A DNA stretch of 64,000 bases from Argopecten irradians (GCF_041381155.1 NC_091142.1:38117604-38181603), one strand, 5' to 3'; positions 40,791 to 52,554 are shown, counted from the stretch's first letter. Numbers and translations are program-made. The notes: generated from the sequence alone by a model not told the origin.

Positions 40791-41640
40791 ATGTATTCTA
40801 CAAATGGGTAAAAATGTCAGCCTGCATGCACAAGGACTTGAAGGTCGAGGTCAGCTACACAGGTAATATATCTTAGGTCATTTTGACCTGAAAAAAATCT
40901 TGACCTTAAATTGACCTGAATTTACCTGAAGACATATTGCTGTATACAGCAGGTCCTCGGTTCAGTTATTGGAAATGTTTATGATACATATGATTGCTGG
41001 GTATGACCAAGTCACCGGCATTGCGTGGGAGGATTTAATAAAGAATCAAAAGACATCATACAGCAGATGACAAGGTCTAAGCTATAAAGACTGGAAGCCA
41101 AAATCCAGTGAGCAGCTACATAGTGTAACTTGACATGACCGATTAAGGATCATACATCCGAACAAATAATACATGTATGATAATGTCTATTTTGTGAGAT
41201 TGGTTCTTGATTCCCATCAGTGGATGGCTGATTGTGTTATACACGTGTGGACTTTATAGCCTGTATCTGTTGTGGAGAATAGGACCAATATCACAAAATA
41301 AACAACTATTATACCATGACGGAAACTGTCAATTGAACACCGAAAAGGAGATAGGATCATGTATCTGCAGAGGGTGACAGAAGAATGGTAGTGGACTGGA
41401 GGTAAGTGACCATTTAAAGAGAATATATATTTTATAGTATCCCATATTTCATTCTTCATTATTTGTTAGGAAAAAGAATAGTATAACCCTTTGTTGCTGT
41501 GGGGGTGTGACAACAAACTCTAAACCCGAGGAAATTTTATGAACGTCTAACAGGAGGCTTGCTGAGGGTTTTCCATTGACTGTTGAGATTTCGTTGTCAA
41601 ACAGTTTGGCTGTTCCAAGAGTAGCTATGAATAACTGATT
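40791..41640. other. Spacer with a cluster of AGGTCA half-sites
   Basis: At 40840-40925 are GGTCGAGGTCA, AGGTCATTTTGACCT (40875-40889), TTGACCTTAAATTGACCTGA and more. Otherwise nothing is recognised. Confidence 0.5.
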
Positions 41641-42630
41641 TATTATCTCTATATGCTATAATGCAGGAACTGTATATGCTATAATACAGGAACTTTATAT
41701 ACTATAATACAAGAACTGTATATGCTATAATACGGGAACTGTATATACTATAATACAGGAACTGTATATACTATGATACAAGAACTGTATATACTATAAT
41801 ACAGGAACTGTATATGCTATAATACAGGAACTGTATATGCTATAATACAGGAACTGTATATACTATAATACAAGAACTGTATATACTATAATACAGGAAC
41901 TGTATATGCTATGGTACAAGAACTGTATATACTATAATACAGGAACTGTATATGCTATGGTACAAGAACTGTATATACTATAATACAGGAACTGTATATA
42001 CTATAATACAGGAACTGTATATGCTATAATACAGGAACTGTATATGCTATGGTACAAGAACTGTATATACTATAATACAAGAACTGTATATACTATAATA
42101 AAGGAACTGTATATGCTATGATACAAGAACTGTATATACTATAATAAAGGAACTGTATATACTATAATAAAGGAACTGTATATGCTATGATACAAGAACT
42201 GTATATACTATAATACAGGAACTGTATATACTATAATACAGGAACTGTATATGCTATGGTACAAGAACTGTATATACTATAATACAGGAACTGTATATGC
42301 TATGGTACAAGAACTGTATATACTATAATACAGGAACTGTATATGCTATAATACGGGAACTGTATATGCTATAATACAGGAACTGTATATACTATAATAC
42401 GGGAACTGTATATACTATAATACAAGAACTGTATATACTATAATAAAGGAAAGGGACTGTATATGTATATGATATAATACAGGAACTTTATATACTATAA
42501 TACAAGAACTGTATATGCTATAATACGGGAACTGTATATACTATAATACAAGAACTGTATATACAATACAAGAACTGTATGTACTATAATAAAGGAACTG
42601 TATACTATGATACAGGAACTATATATGCTA
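41641..42630. repeat. 23-bp minisatellite, left part (about 43 copies)
   Basis: The unit is AGGAACTGTATATGCTATAA followed by TAC, with variants GCTATGGTACA, ACTATAATACA and TAAAGG. The array is interrupted at 42631 and resumes at 44256. Confidence 0.95.
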
Positions 42631-43058
42631 TATTATTATTTTTCTGGATTTTTTGTCACTTCTCATTGGTCAAAAACACGCCACGTGATCACCGATAAAA
42701 ACTTTCTTTCATACCTACACGTGTAATACTGGCTGGTCTAGGGCAATACACTCATGTCGCCTGAGGCTGTATTGCATGTCTACCCATGCAATAAAGCCTC
42801 GTGACGTCACGGCGTCAACAAAATCTCTATTTCCTCGGTAAAATTGTAACATTTTTTTCACAAAATTGACTGGTTTTACTATAAAAGATGCAAGCAACGG
42901 AATTTGTGTTGAAAATATCACGTAATTTTTCATGTATGGAAATTGACTTCCAGTCGTGGATTTCTTCGAATTTATTTCAAAATGGCGGGATATTATAGTT
43001 GTAAAATTGCAGTAAAACGTCGTGGTATGAAAGAAAAATACTCTTTCATAAGTGGATA

Positions 43059-43172
43059 TGAAGGATAGGGATATTCTACCCCCGGGATCAAAAAATGTTG
43101 CAAAACCCTCGCCAAGCCTCGGGTTTTACTACATTTTGTGACCCTCGGGTAGAATATCCCTATCCTTCATAA
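43059..43172. repeat. Foldback repeat, about 114 bp
   Basis: The arms GAAGGATAGGGATATTCTAC and GTAGAATATCCCTATCCTTC, continuing imperfectly inwards (ATCAAAAAATGTTGCAAAACC against GGGTTTTACTACATTTTGTG), flank a short centre. Confidence 0.8.
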
Positions 43173-43354
43173 TTGCACTATTTTTCCGGAAGTAGTTTAT
43201 AGAAAAAGTATATTGCACGGTTATTTTAAGCTTTGTGTTCCTGGCGCTTTTAAACAAACGCTTTGATGACCTGAATTTGAAGCGTAACCACAAAATGTGA
43301 CAGAAGACGTTGATTGTTTCGGTTTCCATCAAAGATGATGATGACTTCCAGCTG

Positions 43355-43438
43355 CAACTTCGCTAGCCAAGGGTATTAGTCCGCTTCTCTTTCTAGTAAG
43401 GAGAGAATCGGACTTAATACCCTTGGCTAGCGAAGTTG
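43355..43438. mobile_element. 84-bp MITE with 9-bp target duplication
   Basis: The ends CAACTTCGCTAGCCAAGGGT and ACCCTTGGCTAGCGAAGTTG are perfect inverted repeats, continuing to about 35 bases with small mismatches. TTCCAGCTG is duplicated at 43346-43354 and 43439-43447. Fits a MULE-type MITE. Confidence 0.88.
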
Positions 43439-43591
43439 TTCCAGCTGATGACTGCAGTTTAATATAAACACGGTAGGAGAGTACGAAATAATCGAATAAC
43501 ATTCATTAAGCGTCTGGAGCCATTGAATAGTGAATACGTTTGATATTTATTTTAAAATTCCACCTAGGCTACTTACAACATTCGGCCTAGG

Positions 43592-43700
43592 CACAGGGCC
43601 TCGTTACTAATGATGATATATATAAGATAGGTCACGTCTATTTACATACATTACACGTGACCTATCTTATATATATCATCATTAGTAACGAGGCCCTGTG
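43592..43700. mobile_element. 109-bp foldback element with 46-bp perfect arms
   Basis: The arms 43592-43637 and 43655-43700 are perfectly complementary around a 17-base loop, with ends CACAGGGCC and GGCCCTGTG. GCCTAGG flanks both sides (43585-43591, 43701-43707), but that word is nearly self-complementary, so the duplication is less certain than at 35227. Confidence 0.85.
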
Positions 43701-44112
43701 GCCTAGGCTAATCCTACTGTATGTATACGATTTTTACTTTACGGAATGGAGTACTAAGCATAAGAGAATGTATCTTAATGTCTATCTGAATCTGTTAATA
43801 TATGTTTGACGTCGAAGTTTATTATTTCAACAGAGAACAGCTATACATTTAATTGACTGTGTCCTAAAGCCATGGAGCTACATGTCTAATAGAGTACATG
43901 TATGCAATTTACAAACACGCATGCACCGAGTGCATGTAATAAAAGCTTGAAGTGCATCAATTGATACTGCTTTCATATGTTGTTTTTAAATGAAACTTGT
44001 TACAAAATCTTAAGATTGTAACTGTCATCACGAAGCAGAATTTACAATACGATGCTTATTTACTTTAACACCCATTTCAAAATGAAAAAAATCCAGAAAA
44101 ATAATAAAACAA

Positions 44113-44250
44113 TTATAGCATTTTGATTTAGGTCAATACATGGTTATATCGACCACAGAAAAAAACCATAGACCTCAGGCTACGTCCTCGGTCAATATTT
44201 TTTCTTTGGTCGATATAACCATGTATCGACCTCACCAAAATGCTATATTT
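44113..44250. repeat. Foldback repeat, about 138 bp
   Basis: The arms AATACATGGTTATATCGACC and GGTCGATATAACCATGTATC, with outer parts TATAGCATTTTGATTTAGG and CTCACCAAAATGCTATA, form a long imperfect hairpin. Confidence 0.8.
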
Positions 44251-44255
44251 GTATA

Positions 44256-44456
44256 ATACATTAACTGTATATGCTATAATACAGGAATTGTTTATACTAT
44301 AATACAGGAACTGTATATGCTATAATACAGGAACTGTATATGCTTTGATACAGAACCTGTATATGCTATGATACAGTAACTGTATATGCTATGATACAGG
44401 AACTGTATATGTTATAATTTAAGAACTTTATATGCTATAATACGGGAACTGTATAT
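44256..44456. repeat. 23-bp minisatellite, right part (about 9 copies)
   Basis: The units resume after the foldback nest and are more diverged than on the left. They stop where the R2-like LINE fragment ends. Confidence 0.9.
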
Positions 44457-45980
44457 TTACAGAACCATTGGTAATACTCCATGTTGGTATATCCAGCTCT
44501 TGTATTTTCCTGGATAACCACTCCTGTCGATAGTGTCCATCCATTTCTCAAGGTGCCTCTGTGTGTTGTTAACGTTTCCAGTATCGCTGAGTGAGTCGTC
44601 CAAGCATTTCCCCAGGCACTTAACTGGCATCTCTAAAACTGTTGGAATGGTTTCCTCTGCAGTCTTGAATGCTTCGCTCTTGATATTCCCCTTCTTCAGA
44701 ACTAGACTTCTGGACTTGGATGGTTTTTTAATTTTCTGAAGAGTCCATCTTGCCTCTATGACTGTCTTTGTGTTGATGGTCATGTCATCCATAAATGCCC
44801 TTACTGGGGGTTGTCTAACTCCAGCTCTCATCCATGGTCCCTTACTCATATTCTCCATTAGGTTCATGACTGCAGCAAAAACAATCACTGATACCGTACA
44901 GCCAGTGACTATCCCGACATCTAAACTTTGCCACGATGTTGTGTTGTCCTGGACTGTGAATCTAAGCTCTAGCTTGTCAAAGTAGCTTTCTAGCAGATGT
45001 CGTGTCTTTTATGGCACATGATACGTGTAAGTTGGACCAGCTTGTGTGGCATGGGACCCTATGTATTTGCTAGGTCTAGCCAAATGACAGCAAGCTCGCC
45101 TTTCATCTCCTTTGCTTCTCTGATAATGTGCGTCAAGACGCTGGTATGTTCCACACCTCCTGACACACATGGAACCCTTCCTTTCTCTGTAACGACATGT
45201 CGATAAACTTGCTATGCAGCATGCAATTAGTCATTCTCTTTGCTAGTATTGCAAGTACTATCCTTCGATGTTCAATATAAATTATATGGTCTGGCATTGC
45301 TTGAGTGTCTCAGATTGTTCCTCTTTTGGTATGAAGCATCCCTCTGCCTGGTGCCAACAGTTATCTAGCTTTCCTCTTCTCCATACTATCCTCATGAGCT
45401 GCCACAGTCGCTTTGTCATTCTCGGGCAATTCTTATATACTCTATATGGCATGCCGTTGGGACCTGGTGATGATGTTGTTCTTGCTTTCCTGATGATCTT
45501 TTTCTGCCTTCAACTCTGGTTTAGACTGATCAAACAAATGTTCTGTTTCATCTGGTCGAATGAGTTTTTCGTTGTTCTCAAGCTCCGCATCCCTCTTAGA
45601 ATCGCTGTGCATGTCGTTCAGATGCTTATCGACCTCTTCCCTCTCTGCTTTCAAGGTTCCAGACCCTTTGCTGCCAAGAAGTTGTGATGTAAATTGGAAA
45701 GGGTTAGATATATTTGATCGAGAACTTTGTAGTTGTTGTACGGTTTTACTCCTGTCATTGATAACTATTCTTAGCATTCTTTGTAACCTGAACAGTTCAC
45801 TATTCCTTTGATGATTTCTACTCTTTTAAATGTTCTGGATAATTCGCGTTTGCTGTCGCTTTTGATATCTTTTTCTAGGTGCTCTTGAAAACAGTCAGAT
45901 TTATCCACAAAATATTTTTGTTCTATTACATTTAGGGACTGTCTGTTTCTGTTCGATCCTTTAGCATTTTTCATGAGTCC
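44457..45980 (-). pseudogene. R2-like LINE fragment (reverse transcriptase relic)
   Basis: Minus-strand frames run in LINE order: a basic region (45974-45771), NPFQFTSQLLGSKGSG with VDKHLNDMHSDSKRD (45777-45442), then after breaks FMDDMTINTKTVIEARW (the catalytic FxDD box), KSRSLVLKKGNI, PVKCLGKCLDDSLSDT, IDRSGYPGKYKSWIYQHGVLP (44888-44457). These blocks match a reverse-transcriptase family I remember as common in molluscs, amphioxus and corals and related to R2. Frames are interrupted several times. The 3' end is cut exactly where the 23-bp minisatellite begins. Confidence 0.75.
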
Positions 45981-48333
45981 CCAACCAGTTATCTAACATG
46001 GGTGTTATTTTATTTTTGTGTAAATAGACTATGACCTTCAACATAGTGTGTGTTGCTTCAAGAAACCCTGTTCTTATCTGAGGAGTTCATCACAAAGAAT
46101 AAATTTCAATATCTTTACCGGTCGTTTGCTGACTTATTAAATCTGAAATAATTTTAGAGTTGAGATTATGATACCTATAGTCATGTATCATATCATTTTA
46201 AAGTTTGATATACAAGACGCATTGCGCCATCGTCCGTGTTCTTAAGATATAATTTAAATCTAAACTTTGGTATAAAGATATCTAGAAATTAAAGCGCGCT
46301 AACTTCATTAAAATTTGTTTTATATTCTGATTTAAATAGCTTCAATCGGCTGGTTAGTGTTCCCTGAAGCTCTGTCTGGGATAGCCATCTGGTGAAAGAT
46401 CAGTGGAGACTGGGATATGTTGGTCACAGGGATGCAAGCAGGGTGAAAGCGTGCATACAATTCACCCGAATGTACTCTGGTCTTGATATCACACTTGTAT
46501 GATATTTCGACATTTAGATATCAAGTGTAGACATCTACAGACATCTATCTACTAGACATATTCCTGTCTCAGATCAAAGCCTTTTATTTCTTAAATTTTC
46601 TGTCTTCGGGCTGGGAAGTATGGTTTATGTGATGATGTAATGAACCAGTAAATATTTCATGTGTGACGTTTCGATGACTTAGTAACGAAACGCCACACAT
46701 TTAGAGTTTTTACTTGTTGCGTAACATTATCATTACGAAAAAGGTAAATGCCAAAGTCTGTTGTCGTGACCTGTACTAGGGAAATGATTCTTTCTTAATG
46801 TTTTTGTGTTCATCTAAGAGTGTAGTCAGTAAGTCACTAAGACATCTCAATATAATTATGCAATGCCGAGCTACATATGAAATTCATAGTGTATAAAAAG
46901 ACATATTATTATTTATTTGTTATTAAAAAGAAACATTTGACTGTGAACTGCAATAAAGTTAAAGATAAAAAGTTATAATCACAACACCATATTTTGGGTA
47001 GAATTTATACTCGTTTATGGTAGACGTACATGTATGATTGTAAATATAATATTGTTGAATCTTTGTTAATGCTTTCGATTTTACATCGATTGTATGTATA
47101 TATAATACTTAACAATCAGTATGATAATATGTTGTGCTTGATATTGCTTACCATGTTTACTAAATGAAATGTCTTGTTTTAAGAAATTAATATAAACATA
47201 TGTTTTCAAAAGCATGCAATTTTCAATTGCTTTCAAATGAAATAAAAGGTTTAAAATGTTCTAAAATCGTTCTGGCACATTATTAATTAGGAGCTTATAA
47301 ATGTTAATGTCTACTATACATTCTGTTAAATTAACGCCATCAACCGTCGTGTCTTTGAAGATTTTCATCAGTTCATAGACTTGATGAAAAATCATTACGT
47401 TCACAAATCGATCCAGTCGATAAATTCTATAGTATAAATTCAATAAAACCTTTGGGATAACCTTGACCCGTATCAAATTAATAATTGTATCTTTACCTGC
47501 AATCTTGATTTGAAAGTCTATTGATTATTATGACGAGGTGTTTTGACGAGTTGATCTGTAATCACAGAGCGAAAAGTGATTAAAATCCAAGCTGGAATTA
47601 TTATTTGATCGAGATTTCAATAGGACTGTATGAATTGGGGTAAGCGCTTTAGCTGGAATAGGGTTAATAATCTCGTGAAGATCAACAGTTTATACATACG
47701 GTATATAATCATGGCGATCAATCCTTCACTAATACATACTTAATACAAGTGTCAATATCACAATACACACTTGACGGGTGTCAAACCTGATACCGGTATT
47801 ATAGCTGGTGTTTAACACCGGTCAGTTAAACGTGGAAACTGGCAAAGAAATCATTCGCAGCTTCACCGTGAATTACATTAAAGCTCGAAAATCAGTCAAA
47901 TCCTGTCAATGAACGGTTATCTCATCTCCGTATTTACGCAGGGTTGCCAAATCTCACGCTTTTTGTGTGAGACTCACAATCTGCATTGCCTTTCTCTCAC
48001 GATGACAGGTCTCACGGATTACAAGACATGTCAAATTATTGTCAACTAATTATTAAAATATGTAACTAATTATGGCCCCTACAACCCTCAGTTATCAAGA
48101 GAAAACAAAATTACCAAATTCCATATGAAAAGCATAGTATAAATGAAATGATTTTCTCTGTCATATAACAAATGTGTTTTAACATTTTACTGCGATTATT
48201 GTTCAGCGGTTTGCGTCAAGGAAATGACAATTTTTAGTAAGGATGCAAAATCAGTGTCAATGTACATGTATGCACCAAACAACTCTATGGAAAAATATCA
48301 TTATTCAAGTGAAATAAACCTGCATTCCAAATC
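45981..48333. other. Unassigned intergenic sequence
   Basis: No gene is seen. A short stretch at 47940-48020 with repeated TCTCACG/CGTGAGA words looks like a small interspersed repeat. A 14-base hairpin (GTGACGTTTCG against CGAAACGCCAC) lies near 46665. Confidence 0.45.
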
Positions 48334-48860
48334 CGGTATCTTCGATGAAGTTTATTAAACTATCCGGTATCTTCGATGAAGTTTATTAAGCTATCCGGTA
48401 TCTTCGATGAAGTTTATTAAGCTATCCGGTATCTTCGATGAAGTTTATTAAGCTATCCGGTATCTTCGATGAAGTTTATTAAGCTATCCGGTATCTTCGA
48501 TGAAGTTTAGTAAGCTATCCGGTATCTTCGATGAAGTTTATTAAGCTATCCGGTATCTTCGATGAAGTTTATTAAGCTATCCGATATCTTCGATGAAGTT
48601 TTTTAAGCTATCCGGTATCTTCGATGAAGTTTATTAAGCTATCCGGTATCTTCGATGAAGTTTATTAAGCTATCCGGTATCTTCGATGAAGTTTATTAAG
48701 CTATCCGGTATCTTCGATGAAGTTTATTAAGCTATCCGGTATCTTCGATGAAGTTTATTAAGCTATCCGGTGTCTTCGAGGAAGTTTATTAAGCTATCCG
48801 GTATCTTCGATGAAGTTTATTAAGCTATCCGGTATCTTCGATGAAGTTTATTAAGCTATT
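48334..48860. repeat. 31-bp minisatellite (about 17 copies)
   Basis: The unit TATCCGGTATCTTCGATGAA then GTTTATTAAGC repeats every 31 bases with very few changes. All copies are nearly identical, so expansion is recent. Confidence 0.97.
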
Positions 48861-49164
48861 TGGTGCACATTAACTCAATATCAGTTAAAAAAACGATCCG
48901 ATTTTACACACCAATTTTATCTTTCTGTGAAACGTAGAAAAAAAAGTTGATACGTTAGAGATTTGTCAGAAATCATGACGACGTAAATAATTATATTGTG
49001 TCACATCCGATCAAGGCATTATCTAGGGCTGAATCAATTTTGTTGAAGATTGGTTGCGTCCAGAGAAGTAACAATGGTATCAATCATTAGTAATCTTTGG
49101 TAGAACTAATTACCATTAGCACCATTGGATGACTGGTTTTTTAACAGATTTTAACTTACCAATG

Positions 49165-49462
49165 GTAGCATACTTGCCAATGGTACCAACGGTAAGCCAA
49201 TGGGACCAATGGTAAACCAATGGTACCAACGGTAAACCAATGGGACCAATGGTAAACCACTGGTACCAGCCATAAACCAATGGGACCAATGGTCAACCAA
49301 TGGTACCGACGGTAAACCAATTGTACCAACGATAAACCAATGGGACCAATGGTAAACCAATTGTACCAACGGTAAACCAATGGGAGCAATGGTAAACCAA
49401 TGGTACCGACGGTAAACCAATGGTACCGACGGTAAACCAATGGGTCCAACGTTAAAGCAATG
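49165..49462. repeat. 20-bp minisatellite (about 15 copies)
   Basis: The unit GACCAATGGTAAACCAATGG alternates with TACCAACGGTAAACCAATGG, giving a 40-bp alternation. Related words ACCAATGGTA occur outside it at 49085-49130 and 49680-49725, suggesting the array grew from a dispersed motif. Long minus-strand frames here are artefacts of the repeat. Confidence 0.93.
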
Positions 49463-50409
49463 GTAAACATTTTAGAAAAAAACATGCCATCAGACAACTG
49501 CTAATAGCAGGGATTGTTTGGAATCCCCTGTATGATCAAAATGAGAGGAAAAACTGCCGCGACAACATCTGCACATGGAGGTCGCCATCTTTAAATTACG
49601 TCATTACCGAACTTACCAACGCAGAGTTCTAGACCGCTGCACAAAAAGTTGAAAATTTTTGTTGGTTGACATTGGCACCATGGGTATACCATTGGTAACT
49701 AATTTTACCAATGGTAAGTCTAAGGTACTAACGGATTAAGTATAAGTATACGTTTTATCATATATTCACATATTAAAAAGAACTGTTAATGAACAGTAAT
49801 TCATTTGTTCGTAATTTTATTTGAATTTAACAAGCACAATGTAATATAACAGTTATCTAGAAATTTGTCACAACAGTTATTAGCAATGATCAGACATTGG
49901 TCAATTACTTTGTTTTGTTAAAGTCAGTTTATTTAAGATTATGACGCCAATACAAATCGTTTTGTATGACGACACGACATCCAATACGTAGAACAGCCTC
50001 TTCGATACAATATAGACACACACAACAGTACTTGCTATGCTTGACAGTAGAACTGGATTAAATAAATAACGACACGATCTGTCATCATACATGTATCAAT
50101 TTTTTCCATTACATGGATTCGATTAAAATAAAACACAGTAAAGTTCCAATCGACCAAGTTATTGAATTCACAGTTGAGCACTTGGAAGCAGATTCCTAGA
50201 TCATCACAATGTGTCGATTTAATTAACTTTGCATGCTTTCAACAAACACAGTTTACGATCTAACTTTCCTGCTATTTTGGAAACCATCTTATTGTCAACG
50301 AAGTGCCATACCATTCCGCTATTAAGCTTACACACTTGACAACCTCCCAGAGTTCTTTGTTTCCGTTAACAAGGCACTTTTGGATATATATAACATTTGA
50401 GAACCAGCC
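49463..50409. other. Unassigned sequence, in part the 3' side of the gene at 50731-51354
   Basis: No supported feature is seen apart from the scattered ACCAATGGTA words. Confidence 0.4.
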
Positions 50410-50730
50410 TCACACCATTGTTTTTGATCGTCTCAGCATGTTGATTGGTGGAAGTTGGTTCAGTGACGACTCGTGCATCGTCGTCTGCGGTTTGATTATA
50501 TCCTTTCGCACAGGTAATGTTGACATAGACGGGGCTGTTTTAGCTGACCTCGCCGTTTGTGGCACCGCTCTAGCGGATTTAATTATGTCAATACTAACAT
50601 TAGGGTCATCAGCAAAGTTAGCACGAAGTCGAAATCGAAACAATGGATTTTTCGAAGTAAGTCCTTCGCGTATCTTTTTCAAAATGTTTTTCGTGATAAG
50701 TGACTCGTGTTTTACTTTTTGATCACGAAT
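50410..50730 (-). other. In-frame continuation after the stop of the hypothetical gene
   Basis: After the TAA at 50733-50731 the same frame stays open for 106 codons to a TGA at 50412-50410. It reads basic, Ser/Pro/Arg-rich sequence (IRDQKVKHESLITKN, NPLFRFRLRANFADDPNVS, INMLRRSKTMV). It has no ATG near its beginning. Either the ancestral protein was about 313 residues and this allele carries a premature stop, or the open frame is chance, or the base call is wrong. Confidence 0.4.
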
Positions 50731-51354
50731 TTAATTGTTGACCCATGTGGTATCAGCAAGGGGCCACAACTCTTCTTCTATAACCGGCGTTTCCGGTTCC
50801 GGAGTTTTGACCTTTATTTGAGAGTTTTTACCAACACCAATCGGTTGAAGTCGTATCCGTGTAATTCCTCGACGACTCATCAACTCAGCGGCCTTTTCTT
50901 CATCTGTTTTCTGTCTTTCTTTCTCTTCCTCGTCCTCCTCTTCTTGTTTTTCTGCCTCAGAATTCAGACCGAGAGCATTTTCTTTCATACCGACTGATGA
51001 CTCTTTACGACCTCCAGAATCTACATCTTCTATGGCTCGAGTCAGAAGCATGTCGAATTCCCGAATAGATTCGTTCATAGATTTCTGTTTTTCGAACACC
51101 AGGGCCCAACGCCTAAGCGTTGTCCGCTTTTTAGAGTCATATGTACTGTTCAGATGAAGCCGCGCCTTTTCAAATCTTTTGATCTGACGTTGAAGTCCTT
51201 CATTTTCGAGCTTGTTGCTCCGATAAATGACCTCGCCCGTTTTGCTTTTAGAAACACTGATTGCTCCCTTCATGACCCGGATAGTATTTAGCGTTTTCTG
51301 TTTGTTACTATCTCCATCAATCTTAAACAGGGAGCTCACCATTTTGGCGTTCAT
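50731..51354 (-). CDS. Hypothetical protein, 207 codons, function unknown
   Basis: I do not recognise this protein. It begins MNAKMVSSLFKIDGDSNKQK in one exon. Residues 50-110 are helical and basic (LQRQIKRFEKARLHLNSTYD, KKRTTLRRWALVFEKQKS). Residues 130-160 form an acidic, charged stretch (SEAEKQEEEDEEEKERQKTD) likely to be coiled coil or disordered. The end is EEELWPLADTTWVNN. There is no signal peptide or membrane segment. A splice acceptor (TTCTCTTTGTAG) lies about 55 bases upstream of the ATG and a TATA box at 51692-51684, so it looks like an expressed gene with a short non-coding first exon. One stop separates it from a further 106 open codons in the same frame. Probably nuclear or cytoskeletal by composition, but that is a guess. 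Confidence 0.6.
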   Translation of the reverse strand: MNAKMVSSLFKIDGDSNKQKTLNTIRVMKGAISVSKSKTGEVIYRSNKLENEGLQRQIKRFEKARLHLNSTYDSKKRTTLRRWALVFEKQKSMNESIREFDMLLTRAIEDVDSGGRKESSVGMKENALGLNSEAEKQEEEDEEEKERQKTDEEKAAELMSRRGITRIRLQPIGVGKNSQIKVKTPEPETPVIEEELWPLADTTWVNN

Positions 51355-51683
51355 ACTGAATGTCTTGGAGTAATCCGACGACTAATGTTTGCGTTTCCTT
51401 AAACAACTGCATCTACAAAGAGAAAAAAAATAGTCCTTGAGAACATAAAGTATAAATTGTCGAATATGAAATGTTTTTAATTACATACTGCTTAAGTGAC
51501 AAGCACTATACAATATTAATACCACAGTATACACACAAACATAAAACACATTATGCTTTGGGTAAAACACACCTCGTTTCCTATACAAATAAAAAGTAAT
51601 GTAAGTAGAAATCGTACCTAGCCGAGAATATCAACAACAAAGCTGTGATTTAGTGTGAGTAAAGTAGGACTAAGAGCAGTCAA

Positions 51684-51692
51684 TATTTATAA
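51684..51692 (-). promoter_or_regulatory. TATA box of the hypothetical gene
   Basis: The minus strand reads ACATTATAAATATTGACTGC. A start about 30 bases downstream (near 51655), a first exon to a GTACGA donor near 51618, and the acceptor near 51411 would give a ~208-base 5' UTR intron. Inferred from signals only. Confidence 0.45.
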
Positions 51693-51699
51693 TGTATTT

Positions 51700-52550
51700 G
51701 GCCTTTTGAACCATCTGACACGTGGCCTATTACAAAATCGACACAATGAAATCTTTGCATTATCATATCATTGGCCGCTATATCTACCAAACTTAAATAA
51801 CCAGACAGTGTTGTGGAATTCATTTTAAAAATAGTATGAATAATTTGTCGTCAAACTGCGAACACTTGTATGTAAAGAATCCTGTAGACTGGATGTCTTC
51901 ATCAAATTCACATACATGTGTACGACGTCGCTGTTGTACTGGATGACTTGGATATTTAGCTACTATTTAATTTCTTGTACAACTGGTGTTTGAACTTAAC
52001 ATAGTTATAAAGTATATATTATTTTAAAAAAGAACGTGCTCAAGTCGTGCTGTACTATCAGTATGCTTTGATGACATTTTAACGACAATCTTTTGATGAT
52101 TGATACAGAGTTTGTTTTTTATGAAATTGATACAGAGTTTGTTTTTTATGTAAAGATGGGGCCACTGCAAGTCTTTAAAAAGTAATAAATACTTTCAATA
52201 TACATGTTTCAGCCAACAAACTTTCATAATGTTATGCGAGGATTTGGTATCTTTTTCCTGTAAGAGAAAGGTGAGGAAAATGTAGTATAGGGATAGACAT
52301 GGTTTGAATCCAGCACACTTACGTAAAGCCAGGTATTTTCGCGATTTTCGCAGCACATTGCTATGGTCGCAAAAAATAACATGTTTTCTGATAATAAAAA
52401 AGCAAACCATAGAAATCATTCATTCGATATATGGCCATGGGTTTAAAGCTATTTTCTATAAAACATATAACTGCATAAGGTATGTAAATTAAGGGATGTG
52501 TACTGATAACCTACAAAAAAAACACCCACTGTAATTAAGTCATTAGAGAT
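51700..52550. other. Unassigned sequence
   Basis: A direct repeat TTGATACAGAGTTTGTTTTT occurs twice near 52100-52145. Otherwise nothing is recognised. Confidence 0.45.
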
Positions 52551-52554
52551 GTTG

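Larger units (their letters stand above)
42631..44250. mobile_element. Nest of foldback/inverted-end elements inside the 23-bp array
   Basis: An outer element has inverted ends TTATTATTTTTCTGGATTTT (from about 42631) and its complement (to about 44106). Inside lie hairpin elements at 43059-43172, 43355-43438 and 43592-43700. A further foldback at 44113-44250 follows directly. No coding capacity is seen. The array sequence on both sides shows that this material was inserted into a pre-existing minisatellite. Confidence 0.7.

Noticed and set aside
42715-42933. 72-codon minus-strand frame in the foldback nest
   Set aside because: It lies in repeat sequence with hairpins and has no recognisable protein features.
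48334-48860. CRISPR-like regular array
   Set aside because: The 31-bp units are contiguous with no spacers, and the genome is animal. It is a minisatellite, as are the 62-, 23- and 20-bp arrays.
49151-49497. Minus-strand frames rich in VYRWYHWF
   Set aside because: Translation of the 20-bp minisatellite; two overlapping frames show the same pattern, with no start or splice context.
50731-50733. Programmed stop-codon readthrough in the hypothetical gene
   Set aside because: The stop is TAA followed by ATT, without the CTA-type context or a visible hairpin; readthrough is the least likely of the options.
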